Shown here: positions 29,747 through 38,347 of the stretch, piece after piece
How the letters are laid out: every line of letters starts with the position of its first letter
Position numbering within the stretch: position 1 is the stretch's first letter
NCBI RefSeq assembly: GCF_026870155.1
Contig: NZ_CP113975.1
Span: 3,100,001 to 3,164,000 of the forward strand
Direction: 5' to 3'
DNA: 64,000 nucleotides
Origin: Flavobacterium marginilacus
GTDB taxonomy: Bacteria > Bacteroidota > Bacteroidia > Flavobacteriales > Flavobacteriaceae
Made by a program: the position numbers and the translations under genes
The notes under the pieces: model-generated
Database searches by the model: none
What the model saw: only the letters and a program-made list of their open reading frames with translations
What the model was told of the DNA's origin: nothing

Positions 29747-31125
29747 AATTTTTCTCCTTTTAATACTTTTATAAAATAATCGGCGGTACCTACCTGACCA
29801 CCTTTAAAATTCATTTCTATTCCGTTTACCCATTCCCTGTCCGAAACCGCCCTGCAAAGCGGTGCTCCGGGTGCGATTGGCGCAATCATTTCCAATGCAA
29901 GAATATCCAGTTCGGAAGCCGCATAACTCGATGTATCACCGCCTGCAAAAAGGATTCTTTTTAACGGAACTGCCTTTAATACTTCATTGGTTATCTCTCC
30001 CAAAACACTTCCGTAAATACTGCTGCATTGTTTCTGAATTTCGGTTTCCGAAAAACCTTTGGCTTTAAAATAGGTTTCGGTTTCGGCAATACGCAGATCA
30101 TTCGAACCAGTACTCGTATGCAGAACGGTACTTTTACCCTGATTGAAATTAATTATGATTTGAGCAACGGTATTCTTTATAATTTCTGTCTGATAGTCGC
30201 TGTCAACAGCTTTGCTTTCTAAGGCAATTTCCTGAAATCCATTCTGCAAAGCATACTCAATTTGTTTGGATGTTACTGGAGAACAGCTTCCCGACAAAAC
30301 CAGCAAAGGAGAAACTTCTCCCGGGAATTCGAATGTGGTTTTGTTTCTAATGATTTTTTCTTCTTCCCAAGCCAATCCCAATGCCATTTCGATTCCCGAA
30401 GAACCTACAGAGAACAATGTTTTTTCAACAGCTAATCGATTAAAAGCTGTTCCAATTGTTTTGAGGTGCTCCAGATTAAATCCATCAAAAAAGAGGATTT
30501 CGGCTTGGTTATTCATAACTACTTCTAAAACTTCCGAAGTCCCTTTTTCGATTGTTGTTAAATTGATAAGACTTATTGATTTGTCTGTTTGTTTTGCCAG
30601 ATGAATCGTCAAATCACCCTCCAGCATTGGCGTGACAGGATGCTTACTCATGGATGGATGACGATCAATGCGGTAAATTTCGCCGTTACCGATAGTTCCC
30701 ATTCGGGCAAAAAGGTTTCCAAAAACGCAAAATCGTCCCAAATGTGGTGCGGATGGCGAAACCAAAACTGTTTTTTGGTTAAAAACTTCACTTCCGATTT
30801 CAATTGCCTTTCCGATATTGCCAACGTGTGGCGCGGAATCGAAAGTGGAACAGACTTTATAATGAAAATGATTTGGGGCAAAACTTTTCAGATTTTCAAA
30901 AGCAGTATAAAGTTCTGTTTCCATTTCCGATAGTGACATCGACCTGCTTTTTCCCGCCAGACCAATGGCCTGAATTCCCGGAAAGCGGTCTAAATCTTTT
31001 TGATTCGGTTTTTGAAGAAATAAAACGGTTTTCACTCCAGCCAAAGTAAGAAATTCTAGAGCATCAGTTGAGCCTGTGAAATCGTCGCCGTAATAAGCCA
31101 ATAGCAGTTTATCCTTTGAACTCAT
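29743..31125 (-). CDS. DUF1537 four-carbon acid sugar kinase family (candidate 3-oxo-isoapionate kinase)
   Basis: A 460-residue two-domain kinase. The N-terminal substrate domain starts LLLAYYGDDFTGSTDALEFL with the family DDFTGS motif (14-19). The C-terminal nucleotide domain has PLLVLSGSCSPVTSKQ, VLHTSTGSND and LFAGGDTSSYAA, and ends in GIEMNFKGGQVGTADYF. DUF1537 kinases phosphorylate C4 acid sugars (threonate, 3-oxo-tetronate) and, in the D-apiose pathway, 3-oxo-isoapionate (OiaK). It overlaps the RuBisCO-like gene above (TAATG) and the racemase-fold gene below (ATGA). A RuBisCO-like partner occurs in the apiose pathway and not in the tetronate ones, which favours an OiaK-like role, but substrate is not proven. 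Confidence 0.85.
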   Translation of the reverse strand: MSSKDKLLLAYYGDDFTGSTDALEFLTLAGVKTVLFLQKPNQKDLDRFPGIQAIGLAGKSRSMSLSEMETELYTAFENLKSFAPNHFHYKVCSTFDSAPHVGNIGKAIEIGSEVFNQKTVLVSPSAPHLGRFCVFGNLFARMGTIGNGEIYRIDRHPSMSKHPVTPMLEGDLTIHLAKQTDKSISLINLTTIEKGTSEVLEVVMNNQAEILFFDGFNLEHLKTIGTAFNRLAVEKTLFSVGSSGIEMALGLAWEEEKIIRNKTTFEFPGEVSPLLVLSGSCSPVTSKQIEYALQNGFQEIALESKAVDSDYQTEIIKNTVAQIIINFNQGKSTVLHTSTGSNDLRIAETETYFKAKGFSETEIQKQCSSIYGSVLGEITNEVLKAVPLKRILFAGGDTSSYAASELDILALEMIAPIAPGAPLCRAVSDREWVNGIEMNFKGGQVGTADYFIKVLKGEKL

Positions 31126-32366
31126 TACTTCGAGAATTTTTTAACCGATTCGGCAAATTCCGGATATTTCAATGCTGTTTCTTCTACTGACAAACCGTCA
31201 ACAGCTCCTGTCCAGGCCTGCTGTAAAGCGTTTACTCCGGCTTTGGGTCCCATTGGATGTGCCAAAATTCCACCGCCAGCCATGTACAGTAAATCGGTAG
31301 TTTGGGTTCTTCGATAAGTTTCTACCGCTTGTCCGCCCCATTGTCCGGAAGATACTACCGGCAAAATTTCGTTTCCGCCCAAAAAAGGTTTTAAACAGGA
31401 TTGTATCGAAGTCACCACTGAATCATCGGATTCCCAAAATTTATTCTGGATTCCGTTAACATGCAGCTGATCCACTCCTGCCAGACGCTGTATTTTTTGA
31501 TAAGCAGGAAATTCAATTCCCAGCAATGGATGTCGGTTCAGCATTCCCCAGCCGTTTCTGTGACCATGAATAACGAGTTCGCCTCGATCGCAGATTTTTT
31601 TTGTTCCTGCCAAGCCCACGCTGTTGATGCTGACCATTGCACAGCTTCCTTTTTCCTGCTGAATCAAATCGTATTTACGCTGCATTTCATCAATTTCATC
31701 ACTGATATTGAAGGCATACATCACTTTTTTGCCTGTTTTTTGCTCATTGTCACGAATGACTTTCATAATGCCTTTTACGCGGTCATCAAAAAAAGAATTC
31801 GCCGCCGATCCCATCAATTCATCGTCTTTGATGAAATCGATTCCGGCTTCGATTAAGGTTTTTACCAAAGCAGCGGTTTCATCAACGCTCATTCCTATAC
31901 TTGGTTTTATGATGGTTCCAATCATAGGTCTGTTAGTCACTCCACAGGATGATTTAGAGCCTTTGATTCCGAATTTTGGCCCTGTGAAATGAGTTGCGAA
32001 AGAATCCGGCACTTCAAAATCCATTAATTTCAATCCGGTAAACTGCGTGATTTCGTATAGATTTCCTTGTAGAGTACTGATCAGAACCGGCAGATTATAA
32101 CCGAAGTTCTCAATCGACCAGCTTACTTTTACTCTTGCTTTCTGGTATTTCTTCCCCGGAATACTTCCTCCCGGAATGGATGGTTCATCTGCCAAACCCA
32201 ATAATTGAATATCCTCCACACGGGCTGCAAAACGTTTTTTCAACTCTTCGGTTTCGCCCGGAACGGACACAAAAGTCCCCGATGACTGCTCACCCGCCAA
32301 AACCGCCGCAGCCTGTTCTACCTCGTAAGGGGTTTCAATAAGATACTCCGCAAAAACTCTTTCCAT
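31125..32366 (-). CDS. RuBisCO-like protein (candidate OiaX/OiaT-type decarboxylase or transcarboxylase)
   Basis: A 413-residue member of the RuBisCO large-chain superfamily. Visible active-site pieces: GTIIKPSIG with Lys154 (RuBisCO Lys175), GIDFIKDDE with Lys180 as the carbamylated lysine and Asp182/Glu183 as metal ligands, IHGHRNG with His267, LHVNGIQNK with a possible loop-6 lysine (Lys309), VSSGQWGG (338-345) and MAGGGILAHPMGP (362-374) for phosphate. Canonical RuBisCO has GGDFIKNDE, so this is a RuBisCO-like enzyme. It is unlikely to fix CO2: there is no small subunit or phosphoribulokinase, and the context is heterotrophic. Known RLPs paired with a DUF1537 kinase act on 3-oxo-isoapionate 4-phosphate (decarboxylase OiaX, transcarboxylase/hydrolase OiaT). 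First gene of a four-gene operon. Confidence 0.88.
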   Translation of the reverse strand: MERVFAEYLIETPYEVEQAAAVLAGEQSSGTFVSVPGETEELKKRFAARVEDIQLLGLADEPSIPGGSIPGKKYQKARVKVSWSIENFGYNLPVLISTLQGNLYEITQFTGLKLMDFEVPDSFATHFTGPKFGIKGSKSSCGVTNRPMIGTIIKPSIGMSVDETAALVKTLIEAGIDFIKDDELMGSAANSFFDDRVKGIMKVIRDNEQKTGKKVMYAFNISDEIDEMQRKYDLIQQEKGSCAMVSINSVGLAGTKKICDRGELVIHGHRNGWGMLNRHPLLGIEFPAYQKIQRLAGVDQLHVNGIQNKFWESDDSVVTSIQSCLKPFLGGNEILPVVSSGQWGGQAVETYRRTQTTDLLYMAGGGILAHPMGPKAGVNALQQAWTGAVDGLSVEETALKYPEFAESVKKFSK

Positions 32367-32470
32367 TAAATTTATTTTTAAGATTCTAAATTAAATGAAT
32401 TTATAAAAAGTAAGTGTCCTGCGGTGTGCTGTATTAAAGATTTATTTTAATTAAGAAGTGTAATCGAATT

Positions 32471-33112
32471 TTATAAGTCTGATTCTGCTTCAACTATTAA
32501 ATTGGTTATAACCTGAAGATTTTGCACAAACCATTCAGGCAATTCATTACTGGGAATTGCAGAAGAAGGCATTCCATTTTTCAAATTAACAAGTTCAATA
32601 TGTTCAGTACCAGAAGTATCAAGAATTTTTACAGAATCAAAAATTGGAAAATATTTATCCAATTTTACCAAATTACCATAAAAATTTTCTTCAACTGTAA
32701 TTGGATCAACATAATGCCCGCCTTCCTCTGATCGTGCAACTACACGTAAATAAGACGAAGATATATTGGTAAGTCCGAAGAAAAACAAATGAGTTTTATA
32801 ACCTGCTTCTTTAAATTTTTTAGGAATATCCCAAGTTGCATCATTTGTAAAATGTCCCTCATATGCAAAATCAGCATTTTTATCTAAAGATTCAGCTACC
32901 AATGCATCAAATGTTTCTGCTACAAAATCTCCTGCAAGTTTCCGGCATTCTTTATGGGGTCTAATTCCCTGAGCCCAAAAATCACTTTTTTTCTGCATGA
33001 ATAATTTATCACCATCAAAAACTGAATTTCTTAATTTTTTAGGTACATAATCTGGTCCGACAGAGGATTTACCGGCACCATTTGATCCTGTAATTATTAT
33101 TAAAACAGGCAA
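32471..33112 (-). CDS. Zeta-toxin-like P-loop kinase, TTG start
   Basis: A 213-residue protein with a Walker A motif at its N-terminus (IIITGSNGAGKSSVGP, residues 5-20). It then has FDGDKLF and the basic/acidic pattern of the zeta-toxin/AAA_33 family (AYEGHFTNDATW, FGLTNISSSYLRVVAR). Zeta toxins phosphorylate UDP-N-acetylglucosamine, but many relatives have other roles. There is no usable ATG before the P-loop. The start is TTG at 33112, two codons after the TAA of the 85-residue gene and in the same frame, so translation depends on coupling to it or on readthrough. The pair may be a toxin-antitoxin module beside the GHKL-nuclease gene; no antitoxin fold was recognised. Confidence 0.7.
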   Translation of the reverse strand: MPVLIIITGSNGAGKSSVGPDYVPKKLRNSVFDGDKLFMQKKSDFWAQGIRPHKECRKLAGDFVAETFDALVAESLDKNADFAYEGHFTNDATWDIPKKFKEAGYKTHLFFFGLTNISSSYLRVVARSEEGGHYVDPITVEENFYGNLVKLDKYFPIFDSVKILDTSGTEHIELVNLKNGMPSSAIPSNELPEWFVQNLQVITNLIVEAESDL

Positions 33113-33115
33113 GAA

Positions 33116-33373
33116 TTATTTAATTGAAAATTTTAACCGGCGTCTTAATTTATTTGCTTCTATTGAGGATAGTTCGCTAATAACATTAATATTCCTTGTG
33201 GATGGAACAACAGACACTAATTTTATACTTCCATTAGGATATTCTAAATAACATTTATCAGAATCAAGCTCCTTTACATTTATCATAAATGGAAGCCCTG
33301 CATGGAGTTTTTGATCACGCAATTTGCGGATTACAATTCCATTATTAGTTGTATTTATTCTTTTAATTGCCAT
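33116..33373 (-). CDS. Small protein paired with the zeta-toxin-like gene
   Basis: 85 residues, rich in charged residues, with no membrane segment and no family I recognise. The sequence runs MAIKRINTTNNGIVIRKLRD, then a short beta-rich middle (KCYLEYPNGSIKLVSVV) and a basic helix at the end (EANKLRRRLKFSIK). It ends in TAA directly before the TTG of the P-loop gene in the same frame. Size and position fit an antitoxin or regulatory partner, though the fold is not evident. It has a clear ATG start and lies 80 bp after the GHKL-nuclease gene. Confidence 0.6.
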   Translation of the reverse strand: MAIKRINTTNNGIVIRKLRDQKLHAGLPFMINVKELDSDKCYLEYPNGSIKLVSVVPSTRNINVISELSSIEANKLRRRLKFSIK

Positions 33374-33453
33374 AGTTCAAATATAAGGTTTTTTAATTTG
33401 GTATCAAAATCGGGTTTTCTAGTTGCTGATTAGAACAATGTTTATTGAAATTA

Positions 33454-35571
33454 TTATTGATTGTTTTTATTATGAATTTTATCTATAAAAATTTCATTTC
33501 GTTTTTTTGCCCTTTCTAATAGCGTTGAATATTTTAGTACTTCGCTATAAATTGACCCATGACTCCTTTCAAATCCTACAACTTTTTGAGAAGGTCTGAA
33601 CAAATAATCAAACTGATATGAATGTTCATAACTACTTACACGACCTAAAACATCTTTTGGCTCAATGGCTTCTCCTAAAAGGTAACCATAAAATGTTGTT
33701 ATCTGAAACTTATCTTGTGTATAATTTCTAATTAGACTTGCATACATATCAATTTGGGTAAGATGTTCCGAAACATTTACCTCTGTTGACTTAAACTCAA
33801 GTATTAGACATTTGCCTTCTTCGGGAAACAATAATACATCTGGACGTTTAATTTTTCTATTTTCACCTAATGAAGTAAGATATTTTTCTTCTTCAACAGT
33901 AAATATCTCTTTAAAAAGTAACTCGCCATTAATTTCGACCTTGCTTAATTGTTTTTCAGAAGAACCTTTAAAATAAATAAAATCTTCATTTAAAATCCAT
34001 AAGTCACTATTTTCTGAATCAGTAGATTGTTGTTGAAACAACAAATTATGTATTAATGATTCACTAAATGAAGTACCCTTTTTTGTAGATTGAATTGCTA
34101 ATTTTTTTGCTAGAATTTTATCAAACAGATCCAAAACTAATTTTCTTCTTGCAACATAATGCGTTAGAGAAGTTTTGTTTTGAAGCGGAATTACTTTTAC
34201 TAATTTTTTAATTTCAGATTCCAATTTTTCTGGATAATCATCTGCTGTGGTGTCTAAATCTTCTAGTTTATCTATTGATTCTTTTATTTTAGCATCGATA
34301 TTTGCAGTCTTTTTAGCTTCAGCTTCATAAAATTTTTCAAGGATTTTACTTTCGTTATCATTTATAGAAATATTTAAATCTTTAGCTGTTTCATCATCTA
34401 ACAAAAACATTTCTTTTAATTTTTCAAGTTGAAGATCATGATTTTGTTTCACTTCCTCAATTTCTGGATACATTGTGTCAATTTTTTCATTTACACCTTG
34501 CTGAATATCTTCAAGGAGAATTTCTTCTGTTTCAAAAATATCACCTTTACCAAATGTTTCACTTGTTGGAATATTTAAAATTCCACGAATATTTGTATCT
34601 CTATTATCAATATAATTACTGGAAATAAGAAAAAGATATTTGAATCCCTTAACATTATCATTTTCAGCTAGACTTTCTAAACTTACATTCGATTCTTCGA
34701 TGATTTCTCCCTTGGAAGTAAGTTTCAAATCATTTGATTTTAAAATTTCTTTTCTAATTTTAAAAGCATCAATAGTAAAATCTTCGAATTTATCAATTTT
34801 TTGAAATCCCTTACCATTATCGGCAACCTTAGAAAATTGCAATTTAAGATAATCCGTTTTATCAATTATTGGAATATCACTTTTAACTATTTCTGATTCA
34901 CCAGTCAGCGATCCGTCTAAATAACACTTTATCTTAATTGCAGGAAGTGAGTTTGCATTATAACAGAAATAGTGAACATAACGTTCTAAAAGCGCCTCTT
35001 TTAAAGTTTTATCAGTGAGTGAATTATAAATATTACTCTTTTCTAATATATCTTTAAAAGTGATTTCAGTTCCTGATTCATTTGATTGTGAAACAATTTT
35101 ATTTTTATGAAAAACAATTGCATTATTATCTAAAAAAGTTTTGTTCTTGGAAATTATAAAATTACGTTCAAATAACGATTCACCTTCTTTAAAAATGCTT
35201 TTCACTTCAGAACTATCAAAATAATGCGCATACTGAATTCTCCCTGAACCAAGATTTTTATAACCTTTAGTAAAATCTTTATAAGTGTTAAATCTTTTAA
35301 ATTCAATATCATTAAATCCTATACCATTATCTTTTATAGTAATACTTTCAAATTCAGAATAATTACCAAGATTTGATTTAATTTTTATTGTTATATTTAT
35401 TTTTCCATCGTATTTCAAATCCTCTTTAGCTCTAATTTTTATAGCTTCAATTGAATTTGTAAAGGCTTCAAAAATTGGCTGGAGAGCTCGTTGCGATTTT
35501 TTAATATCATGCAAAACCCCAGCAAATTTAAGGTCATTAGTAACTACATAGAAACTTTCAGAGAAATTCAT
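33454..35571 (-). CDS. GHKL ATPase fused to a PD-(D/E)XK nuclease domain (MORC-like, probable defence protein)
   Basis: A 705-residue cytoplasmic protein. The N-terminal GHKL (Hsp90/MutL-type) ATPase has an N-box EAFTNSIEA (Glu35-Asn39), ITIKDNGIG (Asp81, Gly85) and NLGSGRIQ (107-113). A Lys/Glu-rich coiled-coil-like middle follows (about 360-480). The C-terminal part has KRPDVLLFPEEGKCLILEFK with Asp578, Glu592 and Lys594, the D...ExK signature of PD-(D/E)XK nucleases, then a helix with HLTQIDMYASLI. MORC-like ATPases joined to restriction-type nucleases are reported next to restriction-modification and defence genes, so an anti-phage role is plausible. No methyltransferase or other core defence gene is next to it. 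Base composition is more AT-rich than the flanking PUL genes, which suggests acquisition. Confidence 0.75.
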   Translation of the reverse strand: MNFSESFYVVTNDLKFAGVLHDIKKSQRALQPIFEAFTNSIEAIKIRAKEDLKYDGKINITIKIKSNLGNYSEFESITIKDNGIGFNDIEFKRFNTYKDFTKGYKNLGSGRIQYAHYFDSSEVKSIFKEGESLFERNFIISKNKTFLDNNAIVFHKNKIVSQSNESGTEITFKDILEKSNIYNSLTDKTLKEALLERYVHYFCYNANSLPAIKIKCYLDGSLTGESEIVKSDIPIIDKTDYLKLQFSKVADNGKGFQKIDKFEDFTIDAFKIRKEILKSNDLKLTSKGEIIEESNVSLESLAENDNVKGFKYLFLISSNYIDNRDTNIRGILNIPTSETFGKGDIFETEEILLEDIQQGVNEKIDTMYPEIEEVKQNHDLQLEKLKEMFLLDDETAKDLNISINDNESKILEKFYEAEAKKTANIDAKIKESIDKLEDLDTTADDYPEKLESEIKKLVKVIPLQNKTSLTHYVARRKLVLDLFDKILAKKLAIQSTKKGTSFSESLIHNLLFQQQSTDSENSDLWILNEDFIYFKGSSEKQLSKVEINGELLFKEIFTVEEEKYLTSLGENRKIKRPDVLLFPEEGKCLILEFKSTEVNVSEHLTQIDMYASLIRNYTQDKFQITTFYGYLLGEAIEPKDVLGRVSSYEHSYQFDYLFRPSQKVVGFERSHGSIYSEVLKYSTLLERAKKRNEIFIDKIHNKNNQ

Positions 35572-35653
35572 TTTCTTTTTCTTGCTAAAGTAATAAAAAA
35601 AATATTCACATCGATGTATAGCGTAGTGATCAAAAAATGTCCTGAAGCTAATT

Positions 35654-35750
35654 CCCGCATAAGGGATGGAAATGGCATCCTTTTCTTTTCCTTCTTTAGG
35701 AAAAGAAAAGATATAATGGACAGCCCGACCCGTAGGGATATGCCCAAATA
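35654..35750 (+). repeat. Dispersed intergenic repeat (AGGGAT...AGCCCGACCC...GCCC), copy 1
   Basis: A region of about 97 bp with AAGGGATGGAAATGGCATCC, a T/A-rich inverted centre (TCTTTTCC/GGAAAAGA) and a closing CAGCCCGACCC followed by ATGCCCAAAT. Related copies lie at 41946-42047 (same strand) and 52341-52452 (opposite strand). It lies downstream of the GH2 gene ending at 35812, beyond its terminator. Confidence 0.75.
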
Positions 35751-35754
35751 ATCA

Positions 35755-35784
35755 ACAAAAAAACTCCATTATCGCAATGGAGTT
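35755..35784 (-). terminator. Rho-independent terminator of the GH2 gene at 35812
   Basis: AACTCCATT (35762-35770) pairs with AATGGAGTT (35776-35784) across a five-base loop. On the minus strand the stem runs into seven T. It lies 28 bp past the GH2 stop and closes the long minus-strand gene series of the right half. Confidence 0.8.
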
Positions 35785-35811
35785 CTAAACAAAATTTATT
35801 TTCTTAAAGCC

Positions 35812-38226
35812 TTATTCCACTTTCACATCAATCGTTGCCGGCGCAATTCCATTTCCTGTAGAAGCTTTTAACTGAATCTTTTCCTTCTTTCCATTCGATT
35901 GGATGATAGCGATGCATTTTCCGTTATAGACTTTGCAGGAACTCGCCTTGAACGAATCCAAACCTGCCTGATAACCGTTGTCAACGCCCACTAATTTTCC
36001 GCCTCCTGTCACTTCAAAATGGATTAGGTCATTGGCATTTGGCAAAAGATTTCCATCTTTGTCCTGTATCGAAACGGTCACGTAAACCAAATCATAAGTG
36101 TCATTTTTGACGGTGGTTTTGTTGGCTTTCAAATCGATTTTAGAAGCTGTTCCCGCAGTATAAATTTCTTTTTCCAAAACTACTTTTCCGTCTTTTCTGG
36201 ATATAGCTTTTAGCGTTCCCGGTTCGAATTTTACACGCCAAAAAATATGCAAATCATCGTTTTGTTTGGATTTTTTGCCTAATGATTTTCCGTTCAGGAA
36301 TAATTCCACTTCATCGGCATTGTTGTAGTACGCCCAAACGTCGACTTCCTGATCTTTTTGCCAGTTCCAATGCGGAAAAATGTGCAGTACGGGTTTCTTT
36401 GTCCATTCGCTTTGATACATATAATAGACATCTTTTGGAAGTCCCGCCAAATCGATGATTCCGAAATACGAACTGCGCGCCGGAAATGGATATGGGTCGG
36501 GTTCGCCTATATAATCAAAGCCGGTCCACACAAAAGTACCAGCAATGTAATCAGAGTTTTTTATGGCTTTCCAGCTTTCTTCGTGGGTCGAACCCCAAAA
36601 TGATTTTACATTATCATAAGCCGAAACCGTCCAGTCTGCATTGCCATCAAATTTCTCTCCGTATTTAACGGGCCAAGCTTTAACCACGTCTGAAGGCTGG
36701 TCATAATGTCCACGGGTTTCGAGAGCCGAAACAGTCTCGGAAGCAATTATTTTTTGTCCCTTGAAACGGGCTGGAAATGTTGTGTAATCTTCGTGTTTGT
36801 AATTGAAGCCTAACAAATCCAAAGCACCTGACTGATAAATGAAATTCTTCTCCGGAACATTTTCAGTCAAGGCAGAAGTTACGGGACGAGTGGTATCGAA
36901 ATTTTTTACGATTTGCGCCAATTCTTTGGTAATCGCAATTCCGGTACTGTCAAATTGTTCACGGATTTCATTTCCAATGCTCCACATCATCACCGAAGGA
37001 TGGTTGCGGTCTCTTTTAATGAAATCTTCCAAATCCTGTTTGTGCCACGCATCCCATTCTTTGTGAGCATCATTTTTTACTTTTGCTTTTTTCCAAACAT
37101 CAAATGCTTCGTCCTGAACAATGAAACCCATTTCATCACACAATTGCATCATTTCCAATGAATGCGGATTATGTGACATTCTGATGGCATTCGCGCCCAT
37201 TTCTTTTAGCAAAGTCAGTTTTCTGCGGACGGCGTGAATGTTTTCTACCGACCCCAAAGCACCGTTGTCGTGATGCAGGCAGACTCCGTATATTTTGGTT
37301 GGTTTTCCGTTTAAAGAAAATCCTTTTTCGGCATCAAAATTGAAATATCGGAAGCCAAGAGGCGTTTCGTAATTGTCCACCAATTTCGAATTTTCATAAA
37401 TTTTGGTCAAGACTTTATACATATACGGACTTTCAGGACTCCATAATCTTGGCTGATTTATTGTTAAATCGTGAATCTTTTTCTCCGATGTTTTGGCTCC
37501 GATTTTTTCTATAGAAGTGGCATTTGCAACTTCAACGTTATTTGCATTTACAATCGAACTAACCAGCTTGATTTCTTTTGCGGAAGCGTTATCATTGTCG
37601 ATACTTACTTCGAAATGAACAGTCGCTTTTTCTGCAGAAACTTCAGGCGTGGTTACATAAGTTCCCCATTTTGCAACGTGCAATTTTTCCGAAGCAACCA
37701 ATCGCACATTTCTATAAATTCCGGAACCTGTGTACCATCTTGAATTGGGCTGTGCATCGTTATCGACTTTTACAGCGATGATATTTGCTTTGCCAAAATT
37801 CAAATATTGCGACAATTCATAAGCAAAGGAAATGTACCCACTAGGGCGCACTCCCAACGAATGTCCGTTGATGAATACTTCACTATTTTTGAAAACACCG
37901 TCAAATTCAACCGAAACGGTTTTGTTTTTCCAATTGGCAGGAACGGTAAATACTTTGCGATACCAGCCTATTCCAGCAGGCAAAAAACCCTGTGCCTGTT
38001 TGGTTTTACTGTCTTTATCGAAAGCTCCTTCAATGCTCCAATCGTGTGGCAGTTGCAAGGTTCTCCAATCGGCAGTACTGAAATTGGCGTTAATAGCCTG
38101 TGGATAATCACCTAATTTGAAATTCCAGTTTTTGTTGAAGTCTTCGACGATTCTTGCTTTCTTGGCTTGTGCGAAACAGGCCGTTGAAATCAATAATACC
38201 AATACAATTCCTATTCTTTTTATCAT
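35812..38226 (-). CDS. GH2 glycoside hydrolase (beta-galactosidase/beta-glucuronidase group), exported
   Basis: About 804 residues from Met at 38226, chosen because it gives a clean signal peptide (MIKRIGIVLVLLISTACFAQ); a start ten codons earlier would bury it. Order: jelly-roll domain (about 28-180, LPHDWSIEGAFD, GVFKNSEVFINGHSLG), immunoglobulin-like domain (about 185-295), TIM barrel (about 296-600), then domains including a bacterial Ig-like segment (about 690-800, VYVTVSIQDKDGNLLPNAND). Acid/base Glu420 in MMWSIGNE, nucleophile Glu497 in KIIASETVS. This domain order is common in Bacteroidota beta-galactosidases and beta-glucuronidases. It is the last gene of the right-hand series, with a terminator. 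Sugar specificity is not readable. Confidence 0.88.
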   Translation of the reverse strand: MIKRIGIVLVLLISTACFAQAKKARIVEDFNKNWNFKLGDYPQAINANFSTADWRTLQLPHDWSIEGAFDKDSKTKQAQGFLPAGIGWYRKVFTVPANWKNKTVSVEFDGVFKNSEVFINGHSLGVRPSGYISFAYELSQYLNFGKANIIAVKVDNDAQPNSRWYTGSGIYRNVRLVASEKLHVAKWGTYVTTPEVSAEKATVHFEVSIDNDNASAKEIKLVSSIVNANNVEVANATSIEKIGAKTSEKKIHDLTINQPRLWSPESPYMYKVLTKIYENSKLVDNYETPLGFRYFNFDAEKGFSLNGKPTKIYGVCLHHDNGALGSVENIHAVRRKLTLLKEMGANAIRMSHNPHSLEMMQLCDEMGFIVQDEAFDVWKKAKVKNDAHKEWDAWHKQDLEDFIKRDRNHPSVMMWSIGNEIREQFDSTGIAITKELAQIVKNFDTTRPVTSALTENVPEKNFIYQSGALDLLGFNYKHEDYTTFPARFKGQKIIASETVSALETRGHYDQPSDVVKAWPVKYGEKFDGNADWTVSAYDNVKSFWGSTHEESWKAIKNSDYIAGTFVWTGFDYIGEPDPYPFPARSSYFGIIDLAGLPKDVYYMYQSEWTKKPVLHIFPHWNWQKDQEVDVWAYYNNADEVELFLNGKSLGKKSKQNDDLHIFWRVKFEPGTLKAISRKDGKVVLEKEIYTAGTASKIDLKANKTTVKNDTYDLVYVTVSIQDKDGNLLPNANDLIHFEVTGGGKLVGVDNGYQAGLDSFKASSCKVYNGKCIAIIQSNGKKEKIQLKASTGNGIAPATIDVKVE

Positions 38227-38347
38227 TGTAATTATTTTTAAACCATAATAAGTCATTTAAGTTTTAAAAGTTTTTGGCACGCAGATTTATGCAGATTTCT
38301 TTTTTACTATGACGTCTATTTTCTTTATTCTTTCCTCTATTCTCTTC

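Noticed and set aside
31125..32366. True RuBisCO large subunit
   Set aside because: Altered carbamylation motif, no small subunit, no phosphoribulokinase, and kinase partner of the DUF1537 type.
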